A program made the position numbers and the translations under genes. Positions 1 to 12,299 of a DNA stretch of 64,000 nucleotides are shown here, piece by piece; position 1 is the stretch's first letter; the number at the start of each line of letters is the position of its first letter. Source of the DNA: Myxocyprinus asiaticus (lineage: Eukaryota > Chordata > Actinopteri > Cypriniformes > Catostomidae); contig NC_059349.1 of the NCBI RefSeq assembly GCF_019703515.2, positions 25,020,744 through 25,084,743 on the forward strand, read 5' to 3'. The notes below the pieces were generated by a model. That model was not told the DNA's origin and searched no databases. It saw only the letters and a program-made list of their open reading frames with translations.

Positions 1-2072
1 GCACCATCATTATGGCCTGTTGACCCAGAAAGATTTGTTGCAGAATATTTTGCTCAACTTCTGTTGCAGTGGAGGTGGGGAAAGGACTGCATAACTTAGC
101 ACATCTCAGTTTGTCATCTGTGTAACTAAATGATGTTAAATCCTCAAGTCTCAGCATGATTATGTTGTAATTACTCAGTAATTTTTCCCTCATTAAAAAA
201 AATTTTTAAACAAGGAAATGAATAATATTTTTGAAAAATGTTTAAAATTATGTACACACAATAGATTTAGACTCCAGTCATATCAGTAGTTCAATCAGTA
301 GCAATTTTTTTACAGAGTGGGTTGCTTTATGGCCGATATGTTGAAATTGCATAACCAGTCTAACACTACTCACTCGCGCCCAAATATGCATAGTAAATAG
401 TGGGCTCTATTTCATGAGTGCACAAAGTGCAGAGTTACACACTACGACCATCTGCAATGTCTTATCCAATTTGCATGAGAGCGCTTATTCTAAATGCAAT
501 TTTCGTGCCAGCGCAAGTGGGCGAGGGTGGGAGTGTTTGCGCTACTGTGGGTGTATGCACGCAAACTTTGGGTATACTGTATGTTAATGAAGTGCCGCAA
601 AGCACAATTTGCTATTTTCATGAGAAATAGGTCATTGTGATTAGAATTTCAAAAGTAGTGCAAAGTCTAAACTCAGTTCCTACATTTGCATATTGGAGAT
701 TTCACCGGCAGGTGGTTATAAAGTTCACGTCAGAACTCTGAAAATATAGTGGAACATCAAATTATGTGCATGACGATCACTGTTGTGTTAAACTATCTAT
801 AGGTCATAGTTTATTTTTCAGTTATTATTGTTTATATTTACAATTGTATTTAAGATCTCATTTATATTGGTATTTTTTTCACCTATTGTCGTAGAGTAAT
901 TTTTATGTCTGCAAAAGAAGTTAGTGGAAGTTGGTGGAAGAAGTTGGAGTAAAATGTTTAGATTTGGTATGATTTATTTATTTGTTTTTTTTACCACTTC
1001 GTTATTGTGATTATATTTTCGTTTAGTTTGAATTGTTATCTGAATTTAGAAATATTTCTAGTTTATAATTGTTTGTAAATCAAAATCGACCGGTAAGAAG
1101 TGCATTCCGATAAAATCACTTTTAATACTAGCCATTATTTGTGTCAGTAGATAAAAATTTTTATTTTTATTATTATTATTATTCTCAGTTACATTCTCTA
1201 TCATTTAACTGAGCATATATGAAAATCCTGACATTTTCCATGCATATAAAAGGAGCGTCACATTCAACAAGGTTAATGCATAAAAGAACGTATGTCAATA
1301 TTGCTATTCTTCTAAATCATTGCATACAGTCCATTTACACTACCAAATTCTTATGAATGTGCTGTCTTTGTTTATATCACTGGTGCTTGACTGGTAATAG
1401 ACTACAGTATATAATAGGATGCAGACAGTGGAATAACCGGAGAAAAACCTCTGAATTAAATTGCACTTGGCAAAATGTTGCCAAACCCACTTGTGCCTAG
1501 ACTTAGCACATACTTGCACAAAAATACCAAAACTTCATGGCCATGGCCATTGATTGTGTGTATGACTGAAGGCATAGCACTGTGCTCTTAAAAGAGGGCT
1601 CAATATGTCAAAAGCAGTACGTCAGAATCCTCAGTATTAATAAAAGAATCAGCGAGAAATACCCAAATGATCTACTACATCTGGTGAGATTCAACAGTGC
1701 GCATCCACTGGACACTTCACTATCCTATAATGCCACGGGAGCTGAGGTGACATCATTTTCAAAACGTTGAATTTAAAAAATGGAGGAGAACCACGATTTG
1801 GATGGCTCTTTTCAAGTGTAAGTGCCACAAGAAAGTTGTTCCTTTTGGTTGAATTGTACTTTATTTCTGTGGTTCTTGTTCCTGTCATTTATTGTGGTCA
1901 CGGGACAGTGCCCATGTTCCTGTATTATATATGTCCAGAAATCCACATTACTTACCAGTATACCAAAATAATGTACTTTTATTAACGGCTGAGAAGTATG
2001 TTCTTCATCAAATCCAGTGCATATTCTGAAATTAGGAGGCAGCTTATTACCTCGGGTCTTTAGCAAAGTATA
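1..2072. other. Intergenic, no gene seen
   Basis: AT-rich sequence with a short ATT microsatellite near 1167-1184. The few open frames are under 75 codons and show no recognisable domain. I see no RNA gene or transposase here. Confidence 0.6.
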
Positions 2073-2662
2073 CACACTCACTGAGCACTTTATTAGGAAC
2101 ACCTGGACACCTACCAGGGTTTTTAATACCTTTTAAGGCCAAATAAAATAAAAATTAAGACTACTTCCACAATAATAATAATAATAAACACACATTAAAT
2201 AATTCATTAGCAGGTAAATACAAAACCACTGAGGCTACTTGGATGTCTCTGGAAATGTTTTTTATATTTTATTGTGCATTTATGTGTTTTCTTTTTTAAA
2301 ATAAGTTAATACAACATTAAAACTCTAAATGAATTCATTAAGAATGCATGTAGCCTAAAGTATGTAGCCTATATTGTGACCCTTCTCTTTAGTCACTTGC
2401 TTCCCAGCAAGACGTGACGCAATAGACCAATGCTTTGGCAATGTCACCGCTTATGTCAAACATGAAAGGTGGTAAAAATAATGCGTAAAAAGTAAACTTT
2501 TATTGAATAACGTTGTTGAAAAATGATTCTGAGGGCTCTTACTGACTGCTGTGGCTTCAAGCCATCAACAGAGCTGACTGGACTGAGATCATTTCAACTC
2601 ACAACTTTGCAGCAAAAATGTATAGCGAACATGATTACATGTTTGTTATTAACTCATTTAAT

Positions 2663-2874
2663 TATACACTGATCAAAAATATAAACGCAACATGTAAAGT
2701 TTTGGTCCCATGTTTCATGAGCTGAAATAAAAGATCCCAGAAATTTTCCATAACGCATTGATTAGATCAGGGCCTAATGAATTTATTTCAGTTGACTGAT
2801 TTCCTTATATGAACTGTAACTCAGTAAAATCTTTGAAATTGTTGCATGTTGTGTTTATATTTTTGTTCAGTATA
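2663..2874. mobile_element. Short Tc1/mariner-derived MITE
   Basis: Left end reads ACACTGATCAAAAATATAAA and the right end GTTTATATTTTTGTTCAGTATA, the termini of an abundant fish Tc1/mariner family, flanked by TA. Only about 80 bp of the left end and 130 bp of the right end remain, so it is an internal-deletion derivative with no transposase. Confidence 0.75.
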
Positions 2875-3049
2875 GTAATTGTATTGCTAAGAATATATTT
2901 GTATTTATGATGGTTTTGTGTCATACTTTAGTTTATTCATCTAATCTGTCAAATCTAACAACAGTCAGCAGGTTTTCTGCCACTTACTGCGCTGACAGTT
3001 TTGTAAACAAGAAGATTGGTCTATAGACCCACCCTTGAGTCTGTATGTA

Positions 3050-3235
3050 TTTTTCTCTGCCATGGAACAAAAAAGATGTTAAGCAAAATGTTCAGTCTCA
3101 GTCAACATTCACTGTCACTGCATCTTGTTTTTCATTCAATGAAAGTGATTGGTGACTGAAACTCCCTAAAATCTCCTTTTGATATCCACTGAAATAAGAA
3201 AGTCATACAGGTTTGCAACAGCATGAAGGTAAGTG
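3050..3235. mobile_element. Angel-type foldback element, fragment
   Basis: Contains the diagnostic arms found in the complete copies of this window (catggaacaaaaaagatgtt, then gaaagtcatacaggtttgca), with an internal inverted repeat around ttcagtctcagtcaacattc. The TTAA-flanked termini are not evident, so this is a partial, diverged copy. Confidence 0.5.
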
Positions 3236-4250
3236 ATAATTATAATTTTTGTGAGAAATATCTCAAGTAAAATTCAAAACTCATCAGTTATCTTAAAAAT
3301 GGCCATTTAAAGTTGACAAGATGTATTGAAAATGTTAACAGATTAAATTATGAAAGAGAACTCTGCTGCATAATTAGTTATGATGTATATTGAAAACAGA
3401 TTATATACTAAATATTAAAAATGGATCATATATTTTCATTTTATGTATATTATTAATATTATAATATGTATATAATTATAATATTGCTTTGTATATTAAA
3501 AAATAAATTACATTTACTGATTCAGATGGCAGAGAAAATATCTGTATATGTCAGATCTAGAGAGGAGGAGATGAGAGATATAATAGGAGTAACTCTGCAG
3601 CTGAGTAGTTCTGTTAGCTTTACAATTCTTATCAACGGTAATGTAAAATAAGGATGCGCCACGATTTGAAAGGCTTCAAAAGACGCTCCAACATTGTGCG
3701 CTTGCAAATTGCAACGTTGACAGCTTTGTCGATTATAAACAGGAGCGATAGTGTTAGCGCAACGCTCGCTTACAGAGATGCAAAATAACGCCATTTGCAT
3801 TTTCGTAAGTTCAGTAAAAATGCGCTTCCCTGCGCACTCTCACACTAAACTCAAGCATCAGCTGCTAAATGATGGATGCACAAGAGAGAGAAAGCGAGAT
3901 GATGATTTTGACTGTTTTAAGTGTCTCCTCTATTCACGCCCCAAAATGTAAGACCTCAGCAAACGAAATTTAAGACTTCTTGTAATTTATTTAAGATATT
4001 TAAGACTTTTTATGTCCTTAAATTTTAAAAAGTAAATTAAAAGCTTTTTAAGGACCCGGTACCCTGACCTACATCATGCGATTATCTAATCAGCCAATCA
4101 TGTGGCAGCAGTGCAATGCATAAAATCATGCAGATACAGATCAGAATGTGGAAAAAAAATGTATCTCAGTGATTTCGACCGTGGCATGATTGTTGGCGCC
4201 AGACGGGGATTTTCACGCATTTTCATGCATAACAGTATTTACAGTTTACA

Positions 4251-6443
4251 AAATTATTACATATCTTGGGTCACTAACAACCCTATAAACTTTTGGTAAC
4301 TAAGCGATTAGAAAGTATAATTTTTTTATTTTTTAATTTTGGCATTTTTTTATTGTTACAATATTTATAAGAGAAAGGTTGAGAAATACTAAAAAGGTGG
4401 AGCATAACTCCAGAAATATAAAAAGGATGAGGTAAAGGGGATGGAATGAGGTCCCGGTTCACTAAAGATCCAAAGGGTTACACAAAACATCTTTGTCTGT
4501 TTTTTTGACCACCATGTAAAGCTTCTTGATTCCATTTTTGTACTTTTCATTCATCCTTTCCATCTATGCTCTTAGGGTTATACTGCCTGTCATCTTCTGG
4601 CACCCAAGTGGGGCTGGTTTCCCCTCCAGCTGCATCTCTTTATCAGTTTGACACACAAACCCATCCATAAGTCTTGACCATGTCTGTGCCCTGAGTTCTT
4701 TCATCACATAGACACTCTCACACTGAGACGTTCAGTATCAGTACCCAAACACTAACCAATACTGTCATCAATGCCAGTTTACATTTAACTTCTCACTCCA
4801 TTCTTCAATCGACTGAGTCTCGATCGAGCGTAAAATACATTCTTAAGCACAAATAAAGTTCTTTAGGGTGTCTGCTGTGAGAGAGATGTGTGGTTTGATG
4901 GCCTCGTAGCTCTTTAAGGAATAGAACAGCAGGTGTCTGTTGCTGTGGTGCCATGCTGTGAGCAGTAAAGGTCATTTTTGATGGAGCTGGCCAGAAAAAT
5001 ATTAAATTTACTCTTCACACGGTTACACATGCAGAGATGGCCTATATTAATCCAAACACAGAATCGCAGGTCACCAAAAGTTGAAAACCTTTCGGAATAC
5101 ATAAAATTGGGGGGAAGACACAAAGGAACATGCCTAATCTTAAAAACAAACCTTCCTATCTCCTTTGAGAGATAAACATTGGACAGGTCATTCATTTACA
5201 TGTGTAACATACCTTACCTGCCCAACGCTCTAGATTACCATGACAAAACAGGTGTCCCAGCCCCTTTAAGAGATTAAAACTTAACTCGGTGAATCCTCCA
5301 GCAGTCAATTGGCCTGTGAGTGAGGACAATGCAGGAAGTGGTGGGGCTGTAATGTGTGGCACTGTGTCCTGCTGTTCTCCTTTTCGCCATGCTGACTAAT
5401 GACCTTCCCCCTCCCCCAGCCCTTGCTGCCTCCTCCTGCCCCTCCCCCATGCCCTCTCATGCTATCCCCCATCCCTTGCTCTCAGGGGTGGAGTCTAGCA
5501 GTCTGTGCCACCAGAGACGTCCATCACAGGTCTTTAGATTAGCCTCAATGCCGCTCAGAACAAAAGAGCTCCTCCCCCACACTGGCCACCCTGTTCCACT
5601 GAAGAAAGTCCTATGCCAGGTTTGGAGCAATATAAGGATGGGTGATTTTTTCTGTTAACTATTTAGCCTGATCCTATGAAAATTACGTGACTGTGGCAAA
5701 ATGTTTTGCAAAATTATATTTTGTGGTTCATTACATGTATTGCAGCAGTTCAGAGGTAAAATTTCCACTGTGTGGCACTAAAAATGAGTTAAATGTTCTC
5801 CCAAACAGATGACATTTTTAAGGAAAAAGGGGTGGTCATGCTAGGCTTTGAGCACGCAAATTTCTACTGTCTACTGTATTGTTCAACTGTAATTGTAGTT
5901 GTTTATGTATGTTAAACTGTATGGCCATAAAAGTCATCGTTGTAGCACCTATAGTGTTTTTTCACTAGGAAACTAGGAAAAGTTGCAATAGGTACAAGAC
6001 ACACAAAAATAATTTTTAAGAAATGTAGGTATAGTAACACAATTCAATGAGACCAGGTTCAAATGATCTCTTTAATAAGCTAGAGAGAATGAAAAAAATA
6101 ATAATAATCTGTGACGCTTCATAAAAGTTAACATAAAATGGTAAAACTCTTGTTGAAAGATGCCGCAGAAAATTACAATGATGCGCTGACAGTGATATGA
6201 AATGCAAAAGCTTAATGTATGTTCCCATAATAAGATTGTGTAATCTCATTCCTTCTAGTCTGTAGGCCATTGTGAGAGAATTAATTCATTCAGTTATCTC
6301 TTGGCAAAGAGACAATTTGATACCCATAACTATTATTATTTGTGCTGACTGGTAAAATATTGCTTTAGCTGCTTTCAGAACAGGTTGAGAGGTTTTGGTC
6401 ATCTCTTGCAATGAGAGTAGATCGCAAACGTTATAAGGCAAGG
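4251..6443. other. Intergenic, no gene seen
   Basis: No recognisable gene. A C-rich stretch near 5400-5480 gives a 100-codon frame of low-complexity Pro/Ser composition starting at 5356; it matches no family I know, and I regard it as chance. Confidence 0.5.
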
Positions 6444-7147
6444 TTAAAGGCCTGGCTATACTTCGTTTTTCCGTGATCCGTCTGCATTGCCTTTCTGAGT
6501 ATACTCTTCTGACTGCGAACTAATTGACCTTTTCCACACTCTGGGTTTTGGAACACGGAAGTAAACGTTTGCAGGGTAAACTTCGACAGCGGTGAATGGG
6601 AGATCACTGCAAATATTATTTTCACTTACCCATTTGCTCCAAGACCAAAAGAAAAAATCCACTCTTACGTTTGAATGACTTTCAAGAAGAGGAAAAAAAT
6701 AGAGAGCAGTGGATTAAGACAGTAAAATGGGAGAAGATGCCAAATGTACTGTTCAAATGTACTAATGTCAAGGTAATATAACACAAAGCATAATGTAATA
6801 AATTTACACTCAATATTTAAAAAATGTATAATGTTTAAAAAAATGCGAGATTTACACTGATAAATTAGGCGGAAACGCGTCATCACAGTCTGTGAAAAAG
6901 GTCTATAGAAATGCATTGGATGCATGCGCACTACAACTGCTTTGTGACTCTTTTTGTACGGTCAATGGCCAGCGCATGCGCAGACGATGCGCACATTTGA
7001 GGACCGCTCGTGCAAGTCAAGATAACCTAAGCGGCGCATCAGTTGCGGTCAGGCCGCAACTGTGCTGATGACACAATTTGCATCACACATACCGTGCGCG
7101 GAGGGATCCGCAACGCGGATACCCGAAGTATACTTTGGCCTTTACTT
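6444..7147. mobile_element. Foldback MITE with CpG-rich interior
   Basis: Inverted ends: aaggcctggctatacttcg on the left and cgaagtatactttggccttt on the right. The left flank is TTAA, the right TTAC, suggesting a TTAA duplication with one change. The interior is unusually CpG-rich around 6970-7130 against an AT-rich background. About 700 bp with no coding capacity seen. Confidence 0.6.
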
Positions 7148-8099
7148 ATTGTATCCACCTTATTCCTGGGGGTCTTACTGGGGAAACTAATGTGGGTGGG
7201 ACTTCCGCCGTAAATTGTTCTACAGTATTCCCTTGCTCTGGCTGCAGTCATATTTGACCCTGTTTACAGCTGGTAATAAGACGCGTTTCGGATAATCCGA
7301 TCACAAATGATCAGCGCTAAATATAGTTGTAAATGGGGTGCAAAATGTTTTGTGATTGGAAAAACCCACATAGATGTAGTCAAAAACCACATCGCATTTG
7401 AGGTTTAAAACGACGTCCTGATGCGTCCCGGACAGCAGCAAAGCGCCACCTCTCATCAGTGGTCAATCACCCGCCGAATAAATGTTTAAACTTAGTGTGG
7501 ATTTAAAAGGAAATAACCGTCCGATCAGAAAACTTGAAACAGTGATTACATACCCAAAGATGAGAACTTAATAGCTGTTCCTCAGTGTGTCTGTCTGATC
7601 TGAACATGCAGGGTAAGAAGATGACAAGCACACACATCTGAAGCTGAACTAACACAGGAACTCCACTAAAACAGCCAATCATTTTGTGCTTAGATTAAAT
7701 CTCAACTGCATCTGGGGAAACAGCGCACCTGTTTTGTTCGTGCATTCTTTGTCTTTATGACTTTTTTGCTGTTTATTATCGTTCAGTAACACACTGATAT
7801 AGTGATTGATGTATGGCCTCATGAAATCATACATGCTCTCCTCAAAATCCCAACACCACAACGAAAGAATGAACGTACACCGCAACAACAGCTGTGTTTA
7901 CTTGACAAGGGAAGTAACGCCCATATTTCTTGCTAAGCATCATGGGACGTAGGAGAAAGGTGGATAAAACAGAAACATAATTTAACTAAGTAACAAAAAA
8001 CTATATAATTAAAGGCTATAAAGTGTCCAAATCAGCTAATGTAAGCCTGTGCTGTACACGTTATTATGCATTTTATTTGTTTGCTGTATCTTTGTTTTT

Positions 8100-8140
<41 letters not shown>

Positions 8141-8722
8141 GCTAACTAGAAAACTGAATGGAACCAGACCATTGAGGGTTTTCTATATGGGCAGTCTCTG
8201 ATAACACTTAAGTCAGATGGAAAAGGCTATTCAGTGAAGCAACGCAAACCCCATGGCCAGTCGCTCTTCTGGTTAAGAATTTTGATTGGAGGGACCTCTG
8301 CTGGAAATGTAATTTAGTGCATATATGGACTAAATGTCTTTTTCTTTAAAACAGTGAGCACAGTACATTCAGTTTTTACTGAAAACATTCATTTGGATAT
8401 TCAGTGTAAATATATCTAAAGACAGCTCCAGAGTCTAGTGTGAAAAAGTATACCATAAGTTCAACCCTTAGGCTGAATCCAGCAAGTCATACAGGAGAAT
8501 TATTTCAAAGATTATGTCTACCAACTAAAGACTTCACAAAACAAACAATTTTTGAGTCACATTTTCGTAGTGTTACTAAATTTGACCTGAACAAAATGTG
8601 CATTTTCATAAAATAAAATAAAAATTTGTCACATGACAACAAATTGGCTAACTGCATGTTGGTTACACCACCCAACTTGGATTTGATGGAGAAAAGTTTT
8701 TTTAAATATTAATATTTTGAAA
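7148..8722. other. Intergenic, with CT microsatellite
   Basis: Contains a (CT)n run at 8101-8137. The 7260-7450 stretch looks like a repeat remnant, but I cannot name it. No gene is evident. Confidence 0.5.
8101..8137. repeat. (CT)n microsatellite
   Basis: Uninterrupted alternating CT over about 37 bases. Confidence 0.95.
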
Positions 8723-9396
8723 TTAAAGGGATAGTTCACCTAAACATGAAAATTCTCTCATCATTTACTCACCCTCATACCATCCCAGATGTATGTGACT
8801 TTATTTCTTCTACAGAACACACACAAACACTTCTAGAAGAATATTTAATCTCTGTAGGTTCATACAATGCAAGTGAATGGTTTGAAGCTCCAAAAGCACA
8901 TAAAGGCAGCATAAAAGTAATCCATATCTTCTGAAGTGATCGAATTGTTTTTGGATGAAGGCAGACCAAAATATAACTCCTTTTTCCCCTAAATCCTGAC
9001 ATCTGCTGTATCCTTGGCAATCATGATTTCAAGCTCGATTACACATCCTAGTGCCATCTAGTGCTCTGCGCATGTGGCAAGCACTAGAAAGTGTAATCGA
9101 GCTTGAAGTCATGATCGTGCCTAGAGACTGCAATGACAAGATGTACCAGGAAAAATGAGTTACATTTTGGTCTGTTCTCACCCAAAACTGATTAGATTGC
9201 TTAAAAAGACACGGATTTAACCACTGGAGTCTGATGGATTTATTTTATGCTGCCTTTATGTGTTTTTTGGAGCTTCAATATTTCAGTCACTTAAAATCTT
9301 TGTTTGTGTTCTGCTGAAGACAGTCATACAGGTCTGGGATGGCATGAGGGTGAGTAAATAAGATAATTTGCATTTTGGGGTGAACAATCCCTTTAA
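8723..9396. mobile_element. Complete Angel-type TTAA foldback element
   Basis: TTAA at 8723-8726 and 9393-9396. The left arm begins AAAGGGATAGTTCACC and the right arm ends in GGTGAACAATCCCTTT. Long arms are inverted copies of each other, including the cccagatgtatgtgact and tttgaagctccaaaa segments, so the whole 670 bp folds back around a centre near 9060. These short inverted-repeat elements are very abundant in cyprinid genomes and carry no genes. Confidence 0.85.
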
Positions 9397-10610
9397 ATTG
9401 GTTTACTGCTGATTTAAAAAAACAAAACAATAATAATAAAAGATTATTCCAAACTAGATATGCCAACATTTATTTATTTTTTTCAAGAATTTCAGCTTTT
9501 AATGAGACTTTTATGAGATGTGACAAATGATGAGTGTCACATCATTACCGCATTTAACATCAGTTTACAGGTATCAGCTTTTATGTCAGAAAACGTCTTG
9601 AATTTCCCTGCTAGTCCAAGCTAGTTATAACTGCCTGTGTTTTCATTGGCTATTGTCATTTACATTTTGGGGCGCAACAGATTTCTAACTGCCATTTTTC
9701 CACATTATCTTCAAATGCAATAATGCTGCTACTATTGAAAAGTATTTGAAAAGGTTCTGATACTGGATAAGGTTTACATGTTTTCATTTTTGAATCAGAA
9801 CATCAACATTGTTATCTATAAAATGAATGGTCAGAATTATACTTTATTTATGGGGTTAAATTGTAACCTCTAGCAGTCTCTCATCTGTGAGGGGCATCTG
9901 AATTCCTAGCAAACCAATTTATTTGCTGTATAGATCATTACACAACATATTATAATTTAGACTAAAGTGAATAAAATTTAAAAAAAAAAAAAATCATTTC
10001 AGATGGTGTTTTGAATCTAACTGCTTCCTTGTTGCAGATCTTCCGCCCTTAATGGCCATGAAAATTTTCTACCAGCTGGTTGGCTGGCTGCCAGTCATAT
10101 TCATAAACAGTGTTTTATTTCATAGCCCTTGAGGAGCACTGCCTGTTCACGCCCTCTACCACCCTCGGTCTGAAAGAGCAAGAGGTCTGTCCTGCACACT
10201 TTTATACAATACCCATTGAAGTGGCTTTTCAAGCGCAATTATTTGTGACTGCTTTTGTAACTTCCTGTTGCTCTGTTGTGCATAATAACATACAAAAGTA
10301 TTTTCTCACGGAGACATATTTTTTAACAACCCTCTGGACTAACCTCCTCTCCCCATGTCCAGGCATGCAGAACTAATTATTTATCAACATCTAATTAGAC
10401 AAAGTTTGACTCGTTTTCCATGCCATTGGTTCGTTTATCTTTATCATCATTTTCAAATTAAGTAGGAGTAGAAGCTATGGTTACCTTGGAGGTAAACAAG
10501 CCTGTGCACCAGATGGCTTAGGGCCTAGACCAAAGTATAGGACCAGCTAGACCAAAAAGTCACTTAGGGGTGTATCCATTTGCATCTATCACACATTTTC
10601 TGATTAAATA
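9397..10610. other. Intergenic, possible conserved non-coding stretch
   Basis: No gene. The segment 10370-10450 is unique-looking and rich in homeodomain-type TAATTA/TAATTAG words, and might be a regulatory element; this is speculation without alignment. Confidence 0.3.
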
Positions 10611-10893
10611 TTTTTGTCTTGTTTCCAGTAAAAATATAGTAACATTCTTAAAACTAGCTAAGTCTTATTTTCAGAGAAATCTAAAAAAATTTAGTAACGT
10701 TAATGCTTACATCAAGAAAAATCTCTTTGCCAATGGGGAAAGAAAAAAAAACACTCATGAAGTTTATTTTTCTTACCCTTTTCTTTCTCTGAAAACAAGA
10801 CTTGATATCTTTACATCAGTCATTCTGCTTTTCAAGTCATTTTTTCTTGTTTTTAGGATGTTTAGATATTTTACTGGGAAATAAGACAAAAAT
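10611..10893. mobile_element. Foldback repeat (inverted ends)
   Basis: Left end tttttgtcttgtttccagta and right end tactgggaaataagacaaaa are inverted copies over roughly 40 bp, enclosing about 280 bp. It reads as a common teleost inverted-repeat element without coding capacity. Confidence 0.6.
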
Positions 10894-11375
10894 AGTTACA
10901 AAATAATATTTTATAAAAAAAAATTGCTGTGTGTTTTCTTGTTTCTAATATGAAGGGATTATATTGTAGTGTTAATTCTTTTCTTAATTTCTGCTGATTT
11001 AAAATAAATATTCTATATATTTTCTTGGCCAAGAAACATGCTGGATGCAACAGATGCTCAACTAAGCCCCGCCCTTTTACTGTTGCTAGGTCTGACAACC
11101 TAGCATTTATTCTGCCACTGTCAAACAGAAAAAGAAATGATTGGATTTAATGAATAAACTCAGGACTTAAATAATTAGTAGTCAAAAAGTTTTCCAGTAT
11201 GCCATGGAACGCAACATTCAATTTTCAAAACATAATATTGGGCAAAGATGTGTATAATGGTGAAGATTGCTTCAGAATCGAAACAAATTTGACCATTTGG
11301 CAAACGTGTCAAGCATGTACTTCGGCTTTTAGTGTAAGGTATATGGGTAGATCACCCCCGAAAAATTCAAACTGT

Positions 11376-11448
11376 CGCCCAACGTGGGGCTCGAACCCAC
11401 GACCCTGAGATTAAGAGTCTCATGCTCTACCGACTGAGCTAGCCGGGC
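11376..11448 (-). tRNA. tRNA-Lys (anticodon CTT)
   Basis: A 73-nt cloverleaf on the minus strand. The 7-bp acceptor stem GCCCGGC pairs with GTTGGGC (two G-T pairs) and is followed by discriminator G. The D-arm carries the box A motif TAGCTCAGTCGG. The anticodon arm has stem TGAGA/TCTCA around loop CTCTTAA, giving anticodon CTT. The T-arm carries the box B motif GGTTCGAGCC. No intron and no encoded CCA, as expected in a eukaryote. The sequence matches standard vertebrate tRNA-Lys-CTT with no obvious damage and lacks the 3' extension seen on the SINEs in this window, so it is probably a real RNA polymerase III gene. Just downstream (minus sense) the + strand reads accccc, so there is no clean T-run terminator adjacent; the next T-run is further off. 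Confidence 0.93.
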
Positions 11449-11916
11449 TGATAACGTCAGGAAAGTTCTAATTTCTTAAATGTCACACAAACACATCTGT
11501 TCTAAAAACACTTTCTTCCTCAAAGGTGATTACATCACACCCCTTCGTCGTACACTGAATTTTCACACTTTATATTTTATTCTTACAATTAGTGGATTAC
11601 GACAGCAGATGGCGCCCAAACCAAACATTAGTAGCCTACATGTGTAGTCTAATATGTCTCAAAAAAAATGTGTATGATTTTTCTACTTTGTAATGTAATT
11701 TGTGTTTCTCTGATATTCAGGCTATAGCTAAGTTTGCATCTAATTTCACAGATCAAAATGCGTTTTACTTCTGCCTTTATCTCTCACAGAAAACATTTGG
11801 AGAAGCCTCTTGCTCTTAGAGCCATACAGAGTGTACATACATAGGGCGACTCGTGAAACCTCACCAGTTAGAATTTGATTAAACCCTTTAATGCATGTCT
11901 GCGATGAGAACGTCTC

Positions 11917-11932
11917 GGTTACGTACGTAACC
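11917..11932. repeat. 16-bp perfect palindrome in DIRS terminal region
   Basis: GGTTACGTACGTAACC is its own reverse complement. It lies in the left terminal region of the DIRS element, where fish DIRS copies typically carry this word. Confidence 0.85.
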
Positions 11933-12299
11933 TCGGTTACTTGAGACGAAAGGAACGAGACATTGCGTTGATTGTCACACTACACGACATAACCTCCCAG
12001 AAAGGAAACATGACGCTGCAGTCTCGTGGGACGGCGACCGACATGAGTATGCCACAGTGAGTGACCCTCGTGTTGGGCCAGGAGGGGAGCACTCATAATT
12101 AATATAAACTATAGTTATATAGTATGAATGAACTCTTTCACGAACCCAGTCGGAAGGGAGTTTATTTATAATGTAATGCTTGTGACTTATGGTAAATTAC
12201 AACAGACTGAATGCAGGCGGTTGTGTAAAAAGATGGGGAGCTCCTCCTTAAAGGGAAGAGCATAAGTATATATTTGGCCAATGAAATAGCAAGCACTCT

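Larger units (their letters stand above)
2115..4066. mobile_element. Non-autonomous hAT-like element with 6-bp duplication
   Basis: Starts CAGGGTTTTTAATACC and ends in accctg, so both ends read CAGGGT inwards, a hAT-type terminus; the right end resembles the frequent fish repeat with CTTAAAAAG/CTTAAAT motifs. ACCTAC is repeated on each side (2109-2114 and 4067-4072), and removing the insertion restores continuity of the surrounding Tc1 sequence. hAT duplications are usually 8 bp, so a 6-bp one is slightly atypical. No transposase is visible. It carries a Tc1-type MITE (2663-2874) and a foldback fragment (3050-3235). Confidence 0.65.
2073..4250 (+). mobile_element. Tc1-like fragment split by a hAT-like insertion
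   Basis: A terminus reading CACTCACTGAGCACTTTATT at about 2078-2100 is the end of a common teleost Tc1 family, also seen at 35652-36209. Its continuation (cgattatctaatcagccaat, then the transposase start with SDFDRGMIV) appears only at 4079-4200. The two halves are separated by the 1.95 kb insertion described separately. The transposase part is short: the Tc1 sequence jumps from the GCCAGACGGG region to a piece of later sequence and ends near 4250. It is a dead 5' fragment. Confidence 0.75.

Noticed and set aside
5356..5658. 100-codon frame with Pro/Ser-rich start
   Set aside because: Low-complexity translation of a C-rich stretch, no domain, no splice or promoter context; likely chance.
10110..10376. 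88-codon plus-strand frame
   Set aside because: No domain recognised and no supporting splice signals; considered chance.
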